Positions 8,386-18,856 are shown, numbered from the stretch's first letter. The stretch: DNA of 64,000 bases from Kineosporia sp. NBRC 101731 (GCF_030269305.1 NZ_BSTC01000001.1:1439467-1503466), one strand, 5' to 3'. A program made the numbers and translations. The notes: generated by a model not told the origin, from the sequence alone.

Positions 8386-11300
8386 CTAGCGGTTGAACGC
8401 CTGCGCGATCAGGGCCGCCTGCTCGGCCTGGTGCTTCTTGGCCGAACCGGTGGCCGGGGAGGCCGCCGCGGGACGGGAGATGCGCAGCAGCGGGCGCCCG
8501 CCCAGGTCCTGCGGGAGGCTCAGGGCGATCGACGGCCAGGGACCCTGGTTCGCCGGCTCGTCCTGCACCCAGACCAGCTGGGCGTCGCGGTACGGCTGGA
8601 TGGCCGCCTTCACGCCCTCGGCGTCGAGCGGGTAGAGCTGCTCGAGCCGCACGATCGCCGTGCTGGTGTCACCGCGCTTGGTCCGCTCCGCCACCAGGTC
8701 GTGGTAGATCTTCCCGCTGCACAGCAGCACCCGGCCGACCTGCCCCAGCTTGGCGTGGTCGGGGATGACCGGGAGGAACTCACCTCCGGTGAACTCCTCG
8801 ATCGGCGACACCGCCGCCTTCAGGCGCAGCATCGACTTCGGCGTGAACACCACCAGCGGCTTGCGCGGCTTGGCGTAGGCCTGGCGGCGCAGCAGGTGGA
8901 AGTAGCTGGCCGGGGTCGATGGCTGGGCGACGAACATGTTGTTCTCGGCGCACAGCTGCAGGTAGCGCTCGATGCGGGCGCTGGAGTGGTCCGGCCCCTG
9001 GCCCTCGTAGCCGTGGGGGAGCAGCAGCGTCACCGACGACCGCTGGCCCCACTTCTGCTCGGACGAGGAGATGAACTCGTCGACGATGGTCTGGGCGCCG
9101 TTGGCGAAGTCACCGAACTGCGCCTCCCAGAGCACCAGGGCGTCGGGCCGCTCGACCGAGTAGCCGTACTCGAAGCCCATGGCCGCGAACTCGGACAGCA
9201 GCGAGTCGTAGATCCAGAACTTGCCCTGGTCGTCGCTGAGGTTGAGCAGCGGCGTCCACTCCTCGGCGGTGATCTTGTCGGTCAGCACCGCGTGCCGCTG
9301 GGTGAAGGTGCCCCGGCGGGTGTCCTGCCCGGTGAACCGGACGTTGGTGCCGTCCATCAGGATCGAGCCCAGCGCCAGCATCTCGCCGAACGCCCAGTCC
9401 ACGCCGCCGTCGGAGGCCATCGTGGCCCGGCGCTCGAGCAGCGTCTGCAGCTTCGGGTGTACCGAGAAGCCTTCCGGCGGCGAGACGTAGGCGTCGCCGA
9501 TCCGTTTCAGCACCTCGGCGGGAACCGCGCTGGTGTGACCGTCGGAGGCGGCGTTGTCCTGCTGCTGAGCCTTCGGCAGGTCGAGACCGGCCGTGACGTC
9601 GCGGTTGACCGTGGGCGGGTGGTTGACCGTGTCGCGGGTCTCGGCGAACACGCGCTCCAGCTGCTGCTGGTAGTCGCGCAGCGCCTGCTCCGCCTCCTCC
9701 ACGGTGATGTCACCACGCCCGATCAGGCCCTCGGTGTAGAGCTTGCGCACGCTCCGCTTGGCCTCGATCAGGTTGTACATCAGCGGCTGCGTCATCGAGG
9801 GGTCGTCACCCTCGTTGTGACCGCGGCGGCGGTAGCAGACCAGGTCGATGACGACGTCCTTGTCGAACGCCATCCGGAACTCGAAGGCCAGCTGGGCCAC
9901 CCGGACACAGGCCTCCGGGTCGTCGCCGTTCACGTGGAAGATCGGTGCCTGGATCATCCGGGCGGCGTCGGTGCAGTACACCGACGAGCGCGAGGACGAG
10001 GGGGCGGTGGTGAAGCCGACCTGGTTGTTGATGACGACGTGCACGGTGCCGCCGGTGCGGTAGCCCCGCAGCTGTGACAGGTTCAGCGTTTCGGTCACGA
10101 CGCCCTGGCCGGCGAAGGCCGCGTCGCCGTGCATCAGCACCGGCAGCACCGAGAAGATCTCGCCCTGCCGGTTCAGCCGGTCCTGCTTGGCCCGGGCCAC
10201 ACCCTCGAGCACCGGGTTGACCGCCTCCAGGTGGGAGGGGTTCGCGGCCAGGTAGACCTTGGTCTTCTCACCGGTCTCGGCGGTGTAGTGCCCCTCGGTG
10301 CCGAGGTGGTACTTCACGTCGCCGGAACCCTGCACGCTGCGCGGGTCCTGCTGGCCCTCGAACTCGCGGAAGATCTGGCCGTAGCTCTTGCCCGCGATGT
10401 TGGCCAGCACGTTCAGCCGGCCGCGGTGCGGCATGCCGATGCAGACCTCGTCCAGCTTCTCCCGGGCGGCGTTGGACAGCAGCTCGTCGAGCAGCGCGAT
10501 GACCGACTCGCCGCCCTCGAGGCTGAACCGCTTCTGGCCGACGAACTTCGTCTGCAGGAAGGTCTCGAACGCCTCGGCCGCATTGAGCCGGCCGAGGATG
10601 CGCAGCTGCTCCTCGCGGGTCGGCTTGGCGTAGGGCCGCTCCAGCCGGGCCTGCAGCCAGCGCCGCTGCTCCGGGTCCTGGATATGCATGTACTCGATAC
10701 CGACCGTGCGGCAGTAGGTGTCACGCAACACCCCGAGGATGTGCCGCAGTTTGGCCACCGGCTTGCCGCCGAAACCGCCCGTCGGCACCTCGCGTTCGAG
10801 GTCCCAGAGGGTCAGGCCGTGGGTGGTGATGTCGAGGTCGGGGTGACGGCGCTGCTTGTACTCCAGCGGGTCGGTGTCGGCCATCAGGTGGCCACGGACC
10901 CGGTAGGAGTGGATCAGCTCCTGCACCCGTGCGGTCTTGTTGATCTGGTCGTCGTGCGAGACCGAGATGTCGCGCACCCAGCGGACCGGCTCGTACGGCA
11001 GACGCAGCGAGCGGAAGACCCGATCGTAGAAACCGTCTTCGCCCAGCAGCTTGCTGTGCACGACGCGCAGGAACTCGCCGGACCCGGCGCCCTGGATGAT
11101 GCGGTGGTCGTAGGTGGAGGTCAGCGTCATCATCTTGCTGACCGCCAGCCGGGCGATGGTCTCTTCCGACGCGCCCTGGTACTCGGCCGGGTAGTCCATC
11201 GCGCCGACACCGATGATGCAGCCCTGGCCCTTCATCAGCCGCGGCACGGAGTGCACGGTGCCGATGGTGCCGGGGTTGGTCAGGCTCAGCGTGGTGCCGG

Positions 11301-12258
11301 CGAAGTCGTCGGCACCGAGCTTGCCGTTGCGGGCCCGGCGCACCACATCCTCGTAGGCCGCCCAGAACTCGGCGAAATCCATGCCGTCGCAGTGCCGCAC
11401 GTTCGGCACCAGCAGCTGACGCGTGCCGTCCGGCTTGGGCATGTCGATCGCGATACCGAGATTGATGTGGGCCGGCTGCACGATCGCCGGCTTGCCGTCC
11501 TCCTCGGCGTACGAGGTGTTCATCGACGGCATCAGTTCCAGCGCCTCGACGAGGGCGAAACCGATCAGGTGGGTGAAGGACACCTTGCCGCCGCGGGAGC
11601 GGGCCAGGTGGTTGTTGAGCACGATCCGGTTGTCGATCAGGAGCTTCGCCGGGACGGCCCGCACGCTGGTGGCGGTGGGCACCTCCAGGCTGGCTTCCAT
11701 GTTCGTCACGACCCGGGCGGCCGGGCCCTTGAGCCGGGTGACCTGCGGGGCGTCCCGGTTGGTCTTCGCCGGTGCGGCGGCCGCCGGTTCCCGGGGGGTG
11801 CGGGCGGCCGGCAGGGTCGCCGGCTGCTGCGCGGGCTTCTTGGCCGGGCTGCTCGGGCTGCTCGGGGCGTTCGGGGGGGTCGTGGCACTGGCCGCGGGGG
11901 AAGGCTGCGCCGGTGTCGCCTCGTTCGGCCTGGTCTCGCTCCGGTCGGCCGGGGTGGCCGGGCCGGTAGCAGGTGGGGCCGCAGACTTCGGTGGCTGCAG
12001 CGCGGCGGTCGCGACCGGACGGCCGTCGGCCGCCCCGTTCGGGCCCGTCGCAGGAATGGTGTCCGAGGGATCCGAGGTGGTCTCGTCAGACGGCCGCGAG
12101 CTCGCCCGCAGGTGCGGGGTCTCGCTCGGCTGGTAGTCCGCGAAGAATTCCCACCAGGCGGGATCCACCGAGGACTTGTCTGACAGGTACTGCTGGTACA
12201 GCTCGTCGACCAGCCACTCGTTCGGTCCGAACTCGGTCACCACAGGCTCGGAGGACAC
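8386..12258 (-). CDS. kgd: Multifunctional 2-oxoglutarate metabolism enzyme Kgd
   Basis: Kgd combines 2-oxoglutarate decarboxylase, dehydrogenase E1 and succinyltransferase E2 functions at the TCA-cycle branch point. The 1290-residue chain has the E1 N-terminal helix ([15 protein letters not shown]) and an Ala/Pro-rich linker (about 45-160). The E2-type acyltransferase domain follows, with a catalytic-like [11 protein letters not shown], then the E1 domain with [14 protein letters not shown] and the thiamine-diphosphate region [10 protein letters not shown]. Mycobacterial Kgd is about 1230 residues; the excess here is in the linker. The start is GTG at 12258 with AGAAGG upstream. The gene is divergent from the CNNM/CorC genes. 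Confidence 0.96.
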   Translation of the reverse strand: MSSEPVVTEFGPNEWLVDELYQQYLSDKSSVDPAWWEFFADYQPSETPHLRASSRPSDETTSDPSDTIPATGPNGAADGRPVATAALQPPKSAAPPATGPATPADRSETRPNEATPAQPSPAASATTPPNAPSSPSSPAKKPAQQPATLPAARTPREPAAAAPAKTNRDAPQVTRLKGPAARVVTNMEASLEVPTATSVRAVPAKLLIDNRIVLNNHLARSRGGKVSFTHLIGFALVEALELMPSMNTSYAEEDGKPAIVQPAHINLGIAIDMPKPDGTRQLLVPNVRHCDGMDFAEFWAAYEDVVRRARNGKLGADDFAGTTLSLTNPGTIGTVHSVPRLMKGQGCIIGVGAMDYPAEYQGASEETIARLAVSKMMTLTSTYDHRIIQGAGSGEFLRVVHSKLLGEDGFYDRVFRSLRLPYEPVRWVRDISVSHDDQINKTARVQELIHSYRVRGHLMADTDPLEYKQRRHPDLDITTHGLTLWDLEREVPTGGFGGKPVAKLRHILGVLRDTYCRTVGIEYMHIQDPEQRRWLQARLERPYAKPTREEQLRILGRLNAAEAFETFLQTKFVGQKRFSLEGGESVIALLDELLSNAAREKLDEVCIGMPHRGRLNVLANIAGKSYGQIFREFEGQQDPRSVQGSGDVKYHLGTEGHYTAETGEKTKVYLAANPSHLEAVNPVLEGVARAKQDRLNRQGEIFSVLPVLMHGDAAFAGQGVVTETLNLSQLRGYRTGGTVHVVINNQVGFTTAPSSSRSSVYCTDAARMIQAPIFHVNGDDPEACVRVAQLAFEFRMAFDKDVVIDLVCYRRRGHNEGDDPSMTQPLMYNLIEAKRSVRKLYTEGLIGRGDITVEEAEQALRDYQQQLERVFAETRDTVNHPPTVNRDVTAGLDLPKAQQQDNAASDGHTSAVPAEVLKRIGDAYVSPPEGFSVHPKLQTLLERRATMASDGGVDWAFGEMLALGSILMDGTNVRFTGQDTRRGTFTQRHAVLTDKITAEEWTPLLNLSDDQGKFWIYDSLLSEFAAMGFEYGYSVERPDALVLWEAQFGDFANGAQTIVDEFISSSEQKWGQRSSVTLLLPHGYEGQGPDHSSARIERYLQLCAENNMFVAQPSTPASYFHLLRRQAYAKPRKPLVVFTPKSMLRLKAAVSPIEEFTGGEFLPVIPDHAKLGQVGRVLLCSGKIYHDLVAERTKRGDTSTAIVRLEQLYPLDAEGVKAAIQPYRDAQLVWVQDEPANQGPWPSIALSLPQDLGGRPLLRISRPAAASPATGSAKKHQAEQAALIAQAFNR

Positions 12259-12613
12259 GGCGAGAATCGCCTTCTTTCAGTGCGGGGCTGAAGGGTGTGT
12301 CAACCCTAACCCGATCGAGTGGGAGCGCGAGGGATTAGCACTTCCACTCGGCGCCGCCGCGGGGTGGGCTGCGCCACGACCTGCCGTAAGATGGAATTAC
12401 CATGCCTTCACGAAGGGGCCGGCCTGTGGCCGGCTTACCCCAGTCCCGTCCGCGCCAGCGTCGCGCGGCACCCACCCGTGGCTCGCGCCGAGCGTCGTCC
12501 GGAACGGCCCGCTCGGGCCCGCTTCCGGCTGCTCGGCCGTCTGCCCCCGAGTTCGGCCCGAACGGGCACTGCCGGTTCCGGAACGTCTCGTTCCGCTGCG
12601 GCGTCACAGTCCT
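12259..12613. other. Divergent intergenic region, kgd / CNNM genes
   Basis: About 355 bases separate the divergent kgd and CNNM starts, so promoters for both should lie here. A 71-codon Arg/Pro-rich frame on the plus strand (12402-12617) runs into the CNNM gene but shows no protein-like pattern. I recognised no riboswitch fold. Confidence 0.5.
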
Positions 12614-14026
12614 ATGACCGAATGGATCCTCCTCGGCCTCGGCGTACTGCTCACGCTCGGCACGGCGATCTTCGTCGCGGCCGAGTTCTCCCTGGTCGCC
12701 CTCGACCGTTCCACCGTCGAGCGGGCGATCGAGTCCGGCGACAAGCGCGCCGTCGGCGTTCTGGCCGCCATCCGTACCCTTTCGACCCAATTGTCCGGGG
12801 CCCAGGTCGGCATCACGATCACCACGCTGGTGGTCGGTTACCTGGTGCGGCCGTCGCTGGCGTCGCTGCTCGAGGGCCCGGCCGAGGCGGTCGGCCTGGA
12901 GGGCGCGGCCGTCGGGTCGGTGAGTGTCGCGATCGCCCTGATCGTGGCCACCGGCTTCTCCATGGTCGTCGGTGAGCTGATCCCGAAGAACCTGGCAATC
13001 TCGGTGCCGCTGCCCACGGCCCGGGTGGTCGCGGGTCCGCAGCGGGCGTTCTCCACGGTGATGAAGCCGCTGATCACCGTGCTCAACGGTTCGGCGAACC
13101 GGCTGCTGCGCCTGGTCGGCGTGGAACCGCAGGAAGAGCTGTCCGCGGGCCGTTCGCCCGAGGAACTGGCCGCTCTGGTGCGGCACTCGGCCGCGGCCGG
13201 CACGCTCGACCAGCAGACGGCCACGCTACTCACCCGGTCGCTGGGCTTTTCCAGCCGCTCGGCGGCCGATGTGATGACCCCCCGGGTGCGCATGCTGGTG
13301 CTGCAGAAAGAAGATGCGGCCTCGGCCGTCATCACCATGGCGCGCCGCACCGGGCACTCCCGCTTCCCGGTGGTCGACGGCGATCTCGACGACGTCGTCG
13401 GTGTCGTGCACCTGAAGAGTGCGGTGGCTGTTCCGATGGAGCGCCGCGACGAGGTGCCGGTCGCCGCGATCATGTCCGAGGCGCTGCGGGTGCCGGAGAC
13501 CATGCGGCTCGACCCGTTGCTCGTCGAGCTGCGGGCCCTGGGCCTGCAGCTGGCCGTGGTGGTGGACGAGTACGGCGGCACCGCGGGCGTCGTGACCCTG
13601 GAGGACGTGGTCGAGGAGCTCGTCGGCGACGTGTCCGACGAACACGACCGCAGCCGACCGGGCATCGTCCGCCGTCGCGACGGAGCCTGGCTGGTGCCGG
13701 GCCTGATGCGGCCCGACGAGGTGCGCGAACGTACCGGGGTGGGTGTGCCGGACGGGCACGCCTACGAAACTCTCGGCGGGTTCGTCATGGCCGGGCTCGG
13801 GCGGATCCCGGTGGTCGGTGACGAGGTGCTCCTGGACGACGCGCGGGTGCGGGTCGAGCGGATGGACGGGCGCCGGGTGGACCGGGTCCGGCTGGAGCCG
13901 GCCGAGGGGGCGACCCCGGTGCGTGGTCTCCAGGGGGACACCGTCGCCGGTCCGGAGTCTCCGAAGTCTCCGACGTCGGAGACCACCCGTTCGGTCCTCA
14001 CTTCGTCGGGACGGGAGCTCTCATGA
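12614..14026 (+). CDS. CNNM/CorC-family membrane protein with CBS domains (first of pair)
   Basis: The 470-residue protein contains an N-terminal CNNM (DUF21) transmembrane domain (about 1-180, including AAEFSLVALDRS and VVGELIPKNLA). Two CBS domains follow (from about 215, with MTPRVRMLVL, and DEYGGTAGVVTLEDVVEELVGD), then a CorC_HlyC transporter-associated domain. Relatives are Mg2+/Co2+ transporters or regulators of Mg2+ efflux. The ATG at 12614 is chosen because the first membrane helix starts immediately after it. Its stop overlaps the next gene by four bases (ATGA), forming an operon of two paralogues. Confidence 0.9.
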   Translation: MTEWILLGLGVLLTLGTAIFVAAEFSLVALDRSTVERAIESGDKRAVGVLAAIRTLSTQLSGAQVGITITTLVVGYLVRPSLASLLEGPAEAVGLEGAAVGSVSVAIALIVATGFSMVVGELIPKNLAISVPLPTARVVAGPQRAFSTVMKPLITVLNGSANRLLRLVGVEPQEELSAGRSPEELAALVRHSAAAGTLDQQTATLLTRSLGFSSRSAADVMTPRVRMLVLQKEDAASAVITMARRTGHSRFPVVDGDLDDVVGVVHLKSAVAVPMERRDEVPVAAIMSEALRVPETMRLDPLLVELRALGLQLAVVVDEYGGTAGVVTLEDVVEELVGDVSDEHDRSRPGIVRRRDGAWLVPGLMRPDEVRERTGVGVPDGHAYETLGGFVMAGLGRIPVVGDEVLLDDARVRVERMDGRRVDRVRLEPAEGATPVRGLQGDTVAGPESPKSPTSETTRSVLTSSGRELS

Positions 14027-15081
14027 CCAACCTGCTCATCGCCCTGCTGCTACTGGCCCTCAACGCGTTCTTCGTCGGTGCCGAGTTCGCCGTCATCTCG
14101 GCCCGGCGCAGCCAGGTCGAGCCGCTGGCCGATGCCGGCAGCCGGGCGGCGAAGACCGCGATGGTCGCCATGGAACAGGTCTCGCTGATGCTCGCCTGCT
14201 GCCAGCTGGGCATCACGATCGCCTCGCTCGGCCTCGGTCTGGTGGCTGAGCCGGCGATCGCGCACCTGATCGAGGCCCCTGCCGAGGCGGCGCACCTTCC
14301 TGAGGGCCTGATCCATCCGATGGCCTTCGCCATCGCCCTGGCCGTCGTCAGTTACCTGCACGTGGTGCTGGGCGAGATGGTGCCGAAGAACCTGGCCCTG
14401 GCCGGTCCGGACCGCGCCGTGCTGCTCCTGGCCCCGCCGCTGATGGCGGTGGCCCGGGCCACGTCGCCCGTGATCCGGCTGCTGAACTGGTTCGCCAATC
14501 ACGCGGTGCGGCTGCTGCGGGTCGAGCCGAAGGACGAGGTGGCTTCCACCTTCACCGCCGACGAGGTGGCCTCCATCGTCAACGAGTCGACCCGCGAGGG
14601 GCTCCTCGACGACCACGGACTGCTCACCGGTGCCCTGGAGTTCAGCGAGCTCTCCGCCGGTGACCTGATGATCCCGGTGGGCCGGCTGGTCACCGTGCCG
14701 GTCGGCAGCACGCCGGCCGAGGTCGAGCGGCTGGTCACCCGGACCGGGTTCAGCCGTTTCCCGGTGGTGCGGTCGGTGACCGGCGAACTCGAGGTACTCG
14801 GCTACCTGCACCTGAAAGACCTGCTCTACGCCGACGACGAGCGCCACGCCCTGCCGATCCCGGAGAAGCGGGTGCGGTCGCTGGTGTCCGTCAGCAGTGA
14901 GGACGAGGTCGAGGAGGCCCTGGCGACGATGCAGCGCGCGGGCAGTCACCTCGCCCGGGTCGTCGACCACGAGGGCCGCACGCTGGGCGTGCTCTTCCTG
15001 GAAGACGTGCTCGAGGAGCTCGTCGGTGAGGTCCGCGACGCGACCCGTCGTGATCAGGGACGAGCGCCGGCCCGGGCCTGA
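14023..15081 (+). CDS. CNNM/CorC-family membrane protein (second of pair)
   Basis: This 352-residue paralogue of the upstream gene has a CNNM domain (NAFFVGAEFAVISARRS, VLGEMVPKNLAL) and paired CBS domains (MIPVGRLVTVP; GVLFLEDVLEELVGEV). It stops about where the CBS pair ends and lacks the C-terminal CorC_HlyC module of its partner. The tandem of a long and a short CNNM protein suggests a heteromeric transporter. ATGA overlap indicates translational coupling, and a hairpin terminates the operon. Confidence 0.9.
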   Translation: MTNLLIALLLLALNAFFVGAEFAVISARRSQVEPLADAGSRAAKTAMVAMEQVSLMLACCQLGITIASLGLGLVAEPAIAHLIEAPAEAAHLPEGLIHPMAFAIALAVVSYLHVVLGEMVPKNLALAGPDRAVLLLAPPLMAVARATSPVIRLLNWFANHAVRLLRVEPKDEVASTFTADEVASIVNESTREGLLDDHGLLTGALEFSELSAGDLMIPVGRLVTVPVGSTPAEVERLVTRTGFSRFPVVRSVTGELEVLGYLHLKDLLYADDERHALPIPEKRVRSLVSVSSEDEVEEALATMQRAGSHLARVVDHEGRTLGVLFLEDVLEELVGEVRDATRRDQGRAPARA

Positions 15082-15098
15082 GATCCGGTCGTGCCGTC

Positions 15099-15139
15099 AA
15101 GAGGCTCACTTCCCTGGCAGCCGGGGGAGTGAGCCTCTT
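15099..15139 (+). terminator. Terminator after the CNNM operon
   Basis: AAGAGGCTCACT (15099-15110) pairs with AGTGAGCCTCTT (15128-15139), extended inward by TCCC/GGGG. It starts 18 bases after the stop of the second CNNM gene. Confidence 0.82.
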
Positions 15140-15529
15140 CACAGGAGGCCGGGGTATCGACTGAATAGAACGGAGCAATAAAAGTCCGGACGCGCCGTCG
15201 TCCCGCAGGTTTCAGCCGCTTCGGTCGAAGTTTCCGACTGCGAATGGCACTTCGGCGTGTCACTGAGGTGCGCGTCACAGTGACGGTTTCACAGCGAGTT
15301 ACTGCTCAGATTCGATCCGTGCTCAGTGTCACGGAAGTGATAACACTGGGTTGAGGATTTCATACCCCAAGTGCGGGATATTGGACGTCGTACGAACGGG
15401 TTAAGTCCCGCAGTGCGTCTCGACTTGATTTACCCCACCCCGTGGCCTTTATAGTTCCGTGACTCATCACCCAGAGTGCGGTTGGTAGGAACCCCCTCCA
15501 CCTCCCTTCAGCCTCCAGGAGGATCACCA
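15140..15529 (+). promoter_or_regulatory. Upstream region of the VanY-like peptidase
   Basis: A 390-base non-coding stretch. TTGATT (15425-15430) and TATAGT (15450-15455), 19 bases apart, resemble a housekeeping promoter. Around 15255-15350 GTGTCAC/TCACAGTGA-like elements recur. No c-di-AMP (ydaO) riboswitch core was found although these often precede actinobacterial wall peptidases. Confidence 0.35.
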
Positions 15530-16393
15530 GTGCCGTCGCATCGCGCCGACACAGCTGCCCCTGCGTTACGTCCCAGGAACAACAAGGGATCGCGGTCCAC
15601 CGGACCGCAGCGTCGTTCAGGTTCCAGCTCTGCCCGTCGACCCATCGGTAAGTCCCGCTCATCGCTGAGTGCCCCCCAGGTCGGCATCGCCGGCGCGCTG
15701 GGCATCGCCACGATCGCCGCGCCCATCAGTGGTGCGATGGCCGACCCGATGCCGCAGGCGAAGGTCAACCAGATCAGCAGCACGGTCGCCAGTGTCAGCA
15801 CGGTGGCCTTCCCGACCCGGGCCGATGCCGCGGGTGTGGGGGTCGCGACCCTCAAGGTCGTCATGACCGACTCGGTCTCGGCCGAGACGCCCGACCTGCT
15901 CGCCGCACCCAAGACGATCATCGTCGACCGGGCCTCACGCTCGGGCGAGCGCTCCGTGCTGCCCGGGTGCAGCGGTGTGCCGACCACGAGCACCGCGAGC
16001 AACGGTCAGCTCCCCGACAGCTCGCTCTGCACGCTGTGGGACACGAACCACCGTTTGCGCGCCGATGCCGCAGTCGCCCTGGCGAAGCTCAACATCGCGT
16101 ACAAGCAGCAGTTCGGCGACGACATGTGTCTGACCGACTCGTACCGCTCGCTCAGCCAGCAGTACTCGGTGAAGGCCCGCAAACCCACACTCGCGGCAGT
16201 TCCCGGTACCAGCGAGCACGGCTGGGGCCTGGCTGTCGACATGTGTGACGGCGTCGAGACCGGTAGCGGTGCGCGCTTCCAGTGGCTCGTCGACAATGCG
16301 GCGTCGTACGGCTGGGACAACCCCGACTGGGCGAAGTCCGGTGGCGGCGGCCCTTACGAGCCGTGGCACTGGGAGTACACCGCCGGAGAATGA
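15530..16393 (+). CDS. Secreted D-alanyl-D-alanine carboxypeptidase-like protein (peptidase M15B, VanY)
   Basis: This 287-residue exported zinc peptidase probably trims peptidoglycan stem peptides. The N-terminus is basic, with a hydrophobic segment near residues 52-70 (GIAGALGIATIAAPISGAMA) acting as signal or anchor. The catalytic domain occupies the last 130 residues and shows the M15 pattern: TDSYRS, SEHGWGLAVDMCD (metal His and Asp) and WHWEY (third metal His). The GTG at 15530 is chosen because AGGAGG lies 8 bases upstream. Several Cys pairs suggest extracytoplasmic disulfides. Confidence 0.87.
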   Translation: MPSHRADTAAPALRPRNNKGSRSTGPQRRSGSSSARRPIGKSRSSLSAPQVGIAGALGIATIAAPISGAMADPMPQAKVNQISSTVASVSTVAFPTRADAAGVGVATLKVVMTDSVSAETPDLLAAPKTIIVDRASRSGERSVLPGCSGVPTTSTASNGQLPDSSLCTLWDTNHRLRADAAVALAKLNIAYKQQFGDDMCLTDSYRSLSQQYSVKARKPTLAAVPGTSEHGWGLAVDMCDGVETGSGARFQWLVDNAASYGWDNPDWAKSGGGGPYEPWHWEYTAGE

Positions 16394-16997
16394 CCCGGCG
16401 CTGCGCTCGTCTCGATCCTCTGTGGTGTGAATTTCTCTGAGGTGAACCCGCAGCCAGTGTTTCGGCGACTCCAGCAGCGGCCCGGCTCGCGCGTTCCGTC
16501 AGTTCTCCCCTGACCATGGGGGAGAGGTCCATGGACAGGCTGTTGGTTCGCTGCGGATGACCGTCCCCGGGGCGGCCGCATCACTGGCCGCGGGTGGTTC
16601 CTGTTCAAGGTGTGAGGAGAGGTGGCCCGCTTCAGGGGCGGGCGCACCTCTTCTGGTGGCTCCACCGGTCCGGCGACCTAGATCGCGGGCCCAGGAGCTC
16701 GTCCCATATTTTCTTAACTATCTGGTCGGTGCCGCACGACTCCCGTGCTGGCCCCTGGTCGGGAGAACACCGGCTCGGGTCGAGTGGCCCTCATCGTGTT
16801 CCCTCAGGCATTTCGTGCCGCTCTGGTTTTTGCCCGTGGAGTGCGCCGCCTTCAGGACGCCTGCCGTGGGGGTGTTGCTGCCCTGCGATGGTGCTGGCCG
16901 TTCACGTGACCCTGGTGCGGCCCCGAACGGGCTCGACTCGGCTGTCAGGTTCTGGCACTTCTGGGTACTGGTTACTGCTCAGCGGGACGTGCTGGTG
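16394..16997. other. Intergenic region, VanY-like gene to whiB
   Basis: About 600 bases with no convincing gene. The plus-strand open frame at 16557-17378 covers whiB in antisense and is a compositional shadow. A small hairpin (TCTCCCC 16504-16510 / GGGGAGA 16519-16525) could terminate the peptidase gene, and an imperfect GAGGTGGCCCGC hairpin lies near 16617-16650. Confidence 0.5.
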
Positions 16998-17324
16998 TCA
17001 GCTGGCTGCGCGCAGCTGAGCTTCCTTGCGGGCTTCACGACGCTCTTTGCGCTCGGCCGTGTAGATGCTCTCGCGGTCTTCCTCGGTGAGGCCGCCCCAC
17101 ACGCCATACGGTTCGCGCACCGACAGGCCGTGCTCACGGCACTGCTGCATGACCGGGCAGCCGGCGCACACGGCGACCGCTGCTGCGTCACGTTTGTGAC
17201 GGGCCGGGCCACGCTCACCCTCGGGGTGGAAGAAGAGCTGGGGGTCGGCCTCGCGGCACGAACCCTGGTACTGCCACTCCCACACGTCGGCGACGGGGAC
17301 GGGGAGACGAGAAAGCTCAGCCAT
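16998..17324 (-). CDS. WhiB-family iron-sulfur transcriptional regulator (WhiD/WhiB3-like)
   Basis: This 108-residue Wbl protein binds a [4Fe-4S] cluster through C23, C53, C56 and C62 (C-x29-C-x2-C-x5-C). The family turn GVWGGLTEEDRE follows, then a basic DNA-binding tail (ERKERREARKEAQLR). The N-terminal VADVWEWQYQGSC and FFHPEGERGPAR resemble WhiD/WhiB3 more than WhiB1 or WhiB2, but the subfamily assignment is inference. Wbl proteins act with the housekeeping sigma factor in developmental or redox control. GGAGG lies 6 bases before the ATG. Confidence 0.9.
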   Translation of the reverse strand: MAELSRLPVPVADVWEWQYQGSCREADPQLFFHPEGERGPARHKRDAAAVAVCAGCPVMQQCREHGLSVREPYGVWGGLTEEDRESIYTAERKERREARKEAQLRAAS

Positions 17325-17378
17325 GGGAAACCTCCGCTGTACTGCAGTGACCAGCCCCTCGGCCGATCGAGTGGTTAG

Positions 17379-17408
17379 ACCTTACTAACCGAGTCAGCAA
17401 TTGTTCAA
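17379..17408 (-). promoter_or_regulatory. Likely whiB promoter
   Basis: On the minus strand TTGAAC (17408-17403) and TAAGGT (17384-17379) are separated by 18 bases, consistent with a housekeeping promoter about 55 bases upstream of the whiB start. Confidence 0.5.
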
Positions 17409-17462
17409 GCCCTTCGCTCCGAAACTTGTTCAGAGGTGCTTCAGGGGTGAGTGACCCGAGGT

Positions 17463-17794
17463 GAAACGGTTTGCCTCGGATGGCGGCCACGAGGTGGTTC
17501 GCGGCCTTGGCGGGAGTCTCTCGATGGGGCTCTGACCTGCACTCATGTCGTCCCTGGCGGCAGGGCGATCACCGTCCGACGGCTGCTGTTCACCGGTCTG
17601 AACGGGTTGTTCATCGGGACGTTGTGGGTGCATCGCTTCGCGCAGATCGCTGCACGAAACGGTCAACGGCGAAGCGATTCACCGGCTTGTCACGCTCGTG
17701 CAACGATTCACAAGCCTCTTCGGACGCTTGCTGAAACGATTCGCGTGAAGCGGTTCGGGGGTTGCGGAGCGGTTCGGGGGCACCGGAGCGATTC
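17463..17794. repeat. Cluster of GAAnCGnTTC-like palindromes upstream of whiB
   Basis: Ten-base near-palindromes with a central CG recur: 17463-17472, 17630-17639, 17671-17680, 17700-17709, 17733-17742, 17747-17756, 17766-17775 and 17785-17794. The last three start exactly 19 bases apart, and two carry the identical extension GCGGTTCGGGGG. The array fills the gap between the alpha/beta hydrolase gene, whose stop codon overlaps the last copy, and whiB. Central-CG palindromes are typical of LacI-family operators, but the binding protein is unknown. Confidence 0.5.
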
Positions 17795-18626
17795 AGGCCG
17801 GCGCGAGGAAGTCCGTCACCGTCCCCAGCGTGCGCGGTTCCCTCAGGATCGTGCCGTGTGTGGCGCCGTCCACCACGAGAAGTCGTGCACCTGGCAGCAC
17901 TTCGTGCACATGGCGCGCAGCCGTTACGCGTTCGAGGTCCAGGGAACCGACGATCATCTGCGTCGGTACGGCGAAGCGTTGCAGCGTCTCGTCGTTCACA
18001 CCCGGATCTTCTTCCGCACGGGACATGTAGGCAGCGAGTGCCACGGGATCGTTCGCGGAGAAGGCGTGGCGGGTGGCGGCGTCGAGCGGTGCACCGGTGT
18101 GGGACTGCCAGCCCCGGAGGAAACCGTCCATCCCCTCTTTCTCCAGGGCCGCGATGCAGCCGGGGAAGAAGACCTGGTCGAACGTGCCCCGGGCCGTGCT
18201 CGCGGCGCCGGCGATGCTGACGAATCGATGCAGCCGGGCCGGGTGGGTGGCGGCCAGGGAGAACCCGACGCGCCCCCCGAGGGAGTAACCGACGTAGTCC
18301 GCCGTTGCGGTCCCGGTCTGGTCCAGCACCGCGACCAGGTCCGTGACGAACGAATCCATGCCGTAGGCCGTCGCCTGGTGCGGGCCCTCGCTCCGCCCGT
18401 GGCCCCGGAGGTCCACCGTGATCACCCGATGCGTGCGGGTGAGGGCGCGGACGTAGCCGAAGCCCCGCCAGATGGCCTGGGACAACGCGGTGCCGTGGGA
18501 CATCAGCACGGTCGGAGCAGTCTCGTCACCTGAGTCGCACGGAAAGGTGCGGTAGACGATGCGCGTGCCGTCGACGGGGCTGACTACGGATTCCACGGGT
18601 ACGACGGTACTGGGCCGCGCCAGCAT
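17793..18626 (-). CDS. Alpha/beta-fold hydrolase
   Basis: This 277-residue serine hydrolase shows the oxyanion HGTALS motif, the strand LRGHGRSEGP, the nucleophile elbow GYSLGG (Ser near residue 115) and the terminal His in GATHGTIL. The layout resembles 3-oxoadipate enol-lactonase and related esterases, but the substrate cannot be inferred. No signal peptide. It stands alone between ndh and whiB on the minus strand, with a GTG or ATG start near 18626. Confidence 0.82.
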   Translation of the reverse strand: MLARPSTVVPVESVVSPVDGTRIVYRTFPCDSGDETAPTVLMSHGTALSQAIWRGFGYVRALTRTHRVITVDLRGHGRSEGPHQATAYGMDSFVTDLVAVLDQTGTATADYVGYSLGGRVGFSLAATHPARLHRFVSIAGAASTARGTFDQVFFPGCIAALEKEGMDGFLRGWQSHTGAPLDAATRHAFSANDPVALAAYMSRAEEDPGVNDETLQRFAVPTQMIVGSLDLERVTAARHVHEVLPGARLLVVDGATHGTILREPRTLGTVTDFLAPA

Positions 18627-18856
18627 CCCTCGGCGCTCACCATCCGTTCGTGATCATGCAAAACCTCCTCGGTTGCCACCGGGAGGAGACAGCCGGGGAG
18701 GGCGGCAGGAAGCCGCTGACGCAGTTCATCGGGTGCGGCGCCTCATCAGGAGCGGCGCCGGATGTCACCCGCACTCCACCTCAGCCGGGACCCACCGCAT
18801 CGCCATAGCGCCTCGCAGTCGGGCGGGATGCCCGGCTGCTGAATCGTCGAAAGTGC

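Noticed and set aside
10129-12183. 684-residue open frame on the plus strand
   Set aside because: It is antisense to kgd, which is unambiguous. The frame has the His/Val/Leu/Asp-rich composition of an antisense GC-rich frame and no domain.
12334-12350. TTAGCACT resembling half of a CIRCE (HrcA) element
   Set aside because: The second inverted half at nine bases spacing is missing and no heat-shock gene follows.
15140-15529. Possible c-di-AMP (ydaO) riboswitch before the wall peptidase
   Set aside because: The expected conserved core helices and GGG/AAC motifs of that riboswitch were not found by eye; a covariance search would be needed to change this.
16557-17378. 273-residue plus-strand open frame
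   Set aside because: It covers whiB on the opposite strand, and the WhiB cysteine pattern and ribosome-binding site are decisive.
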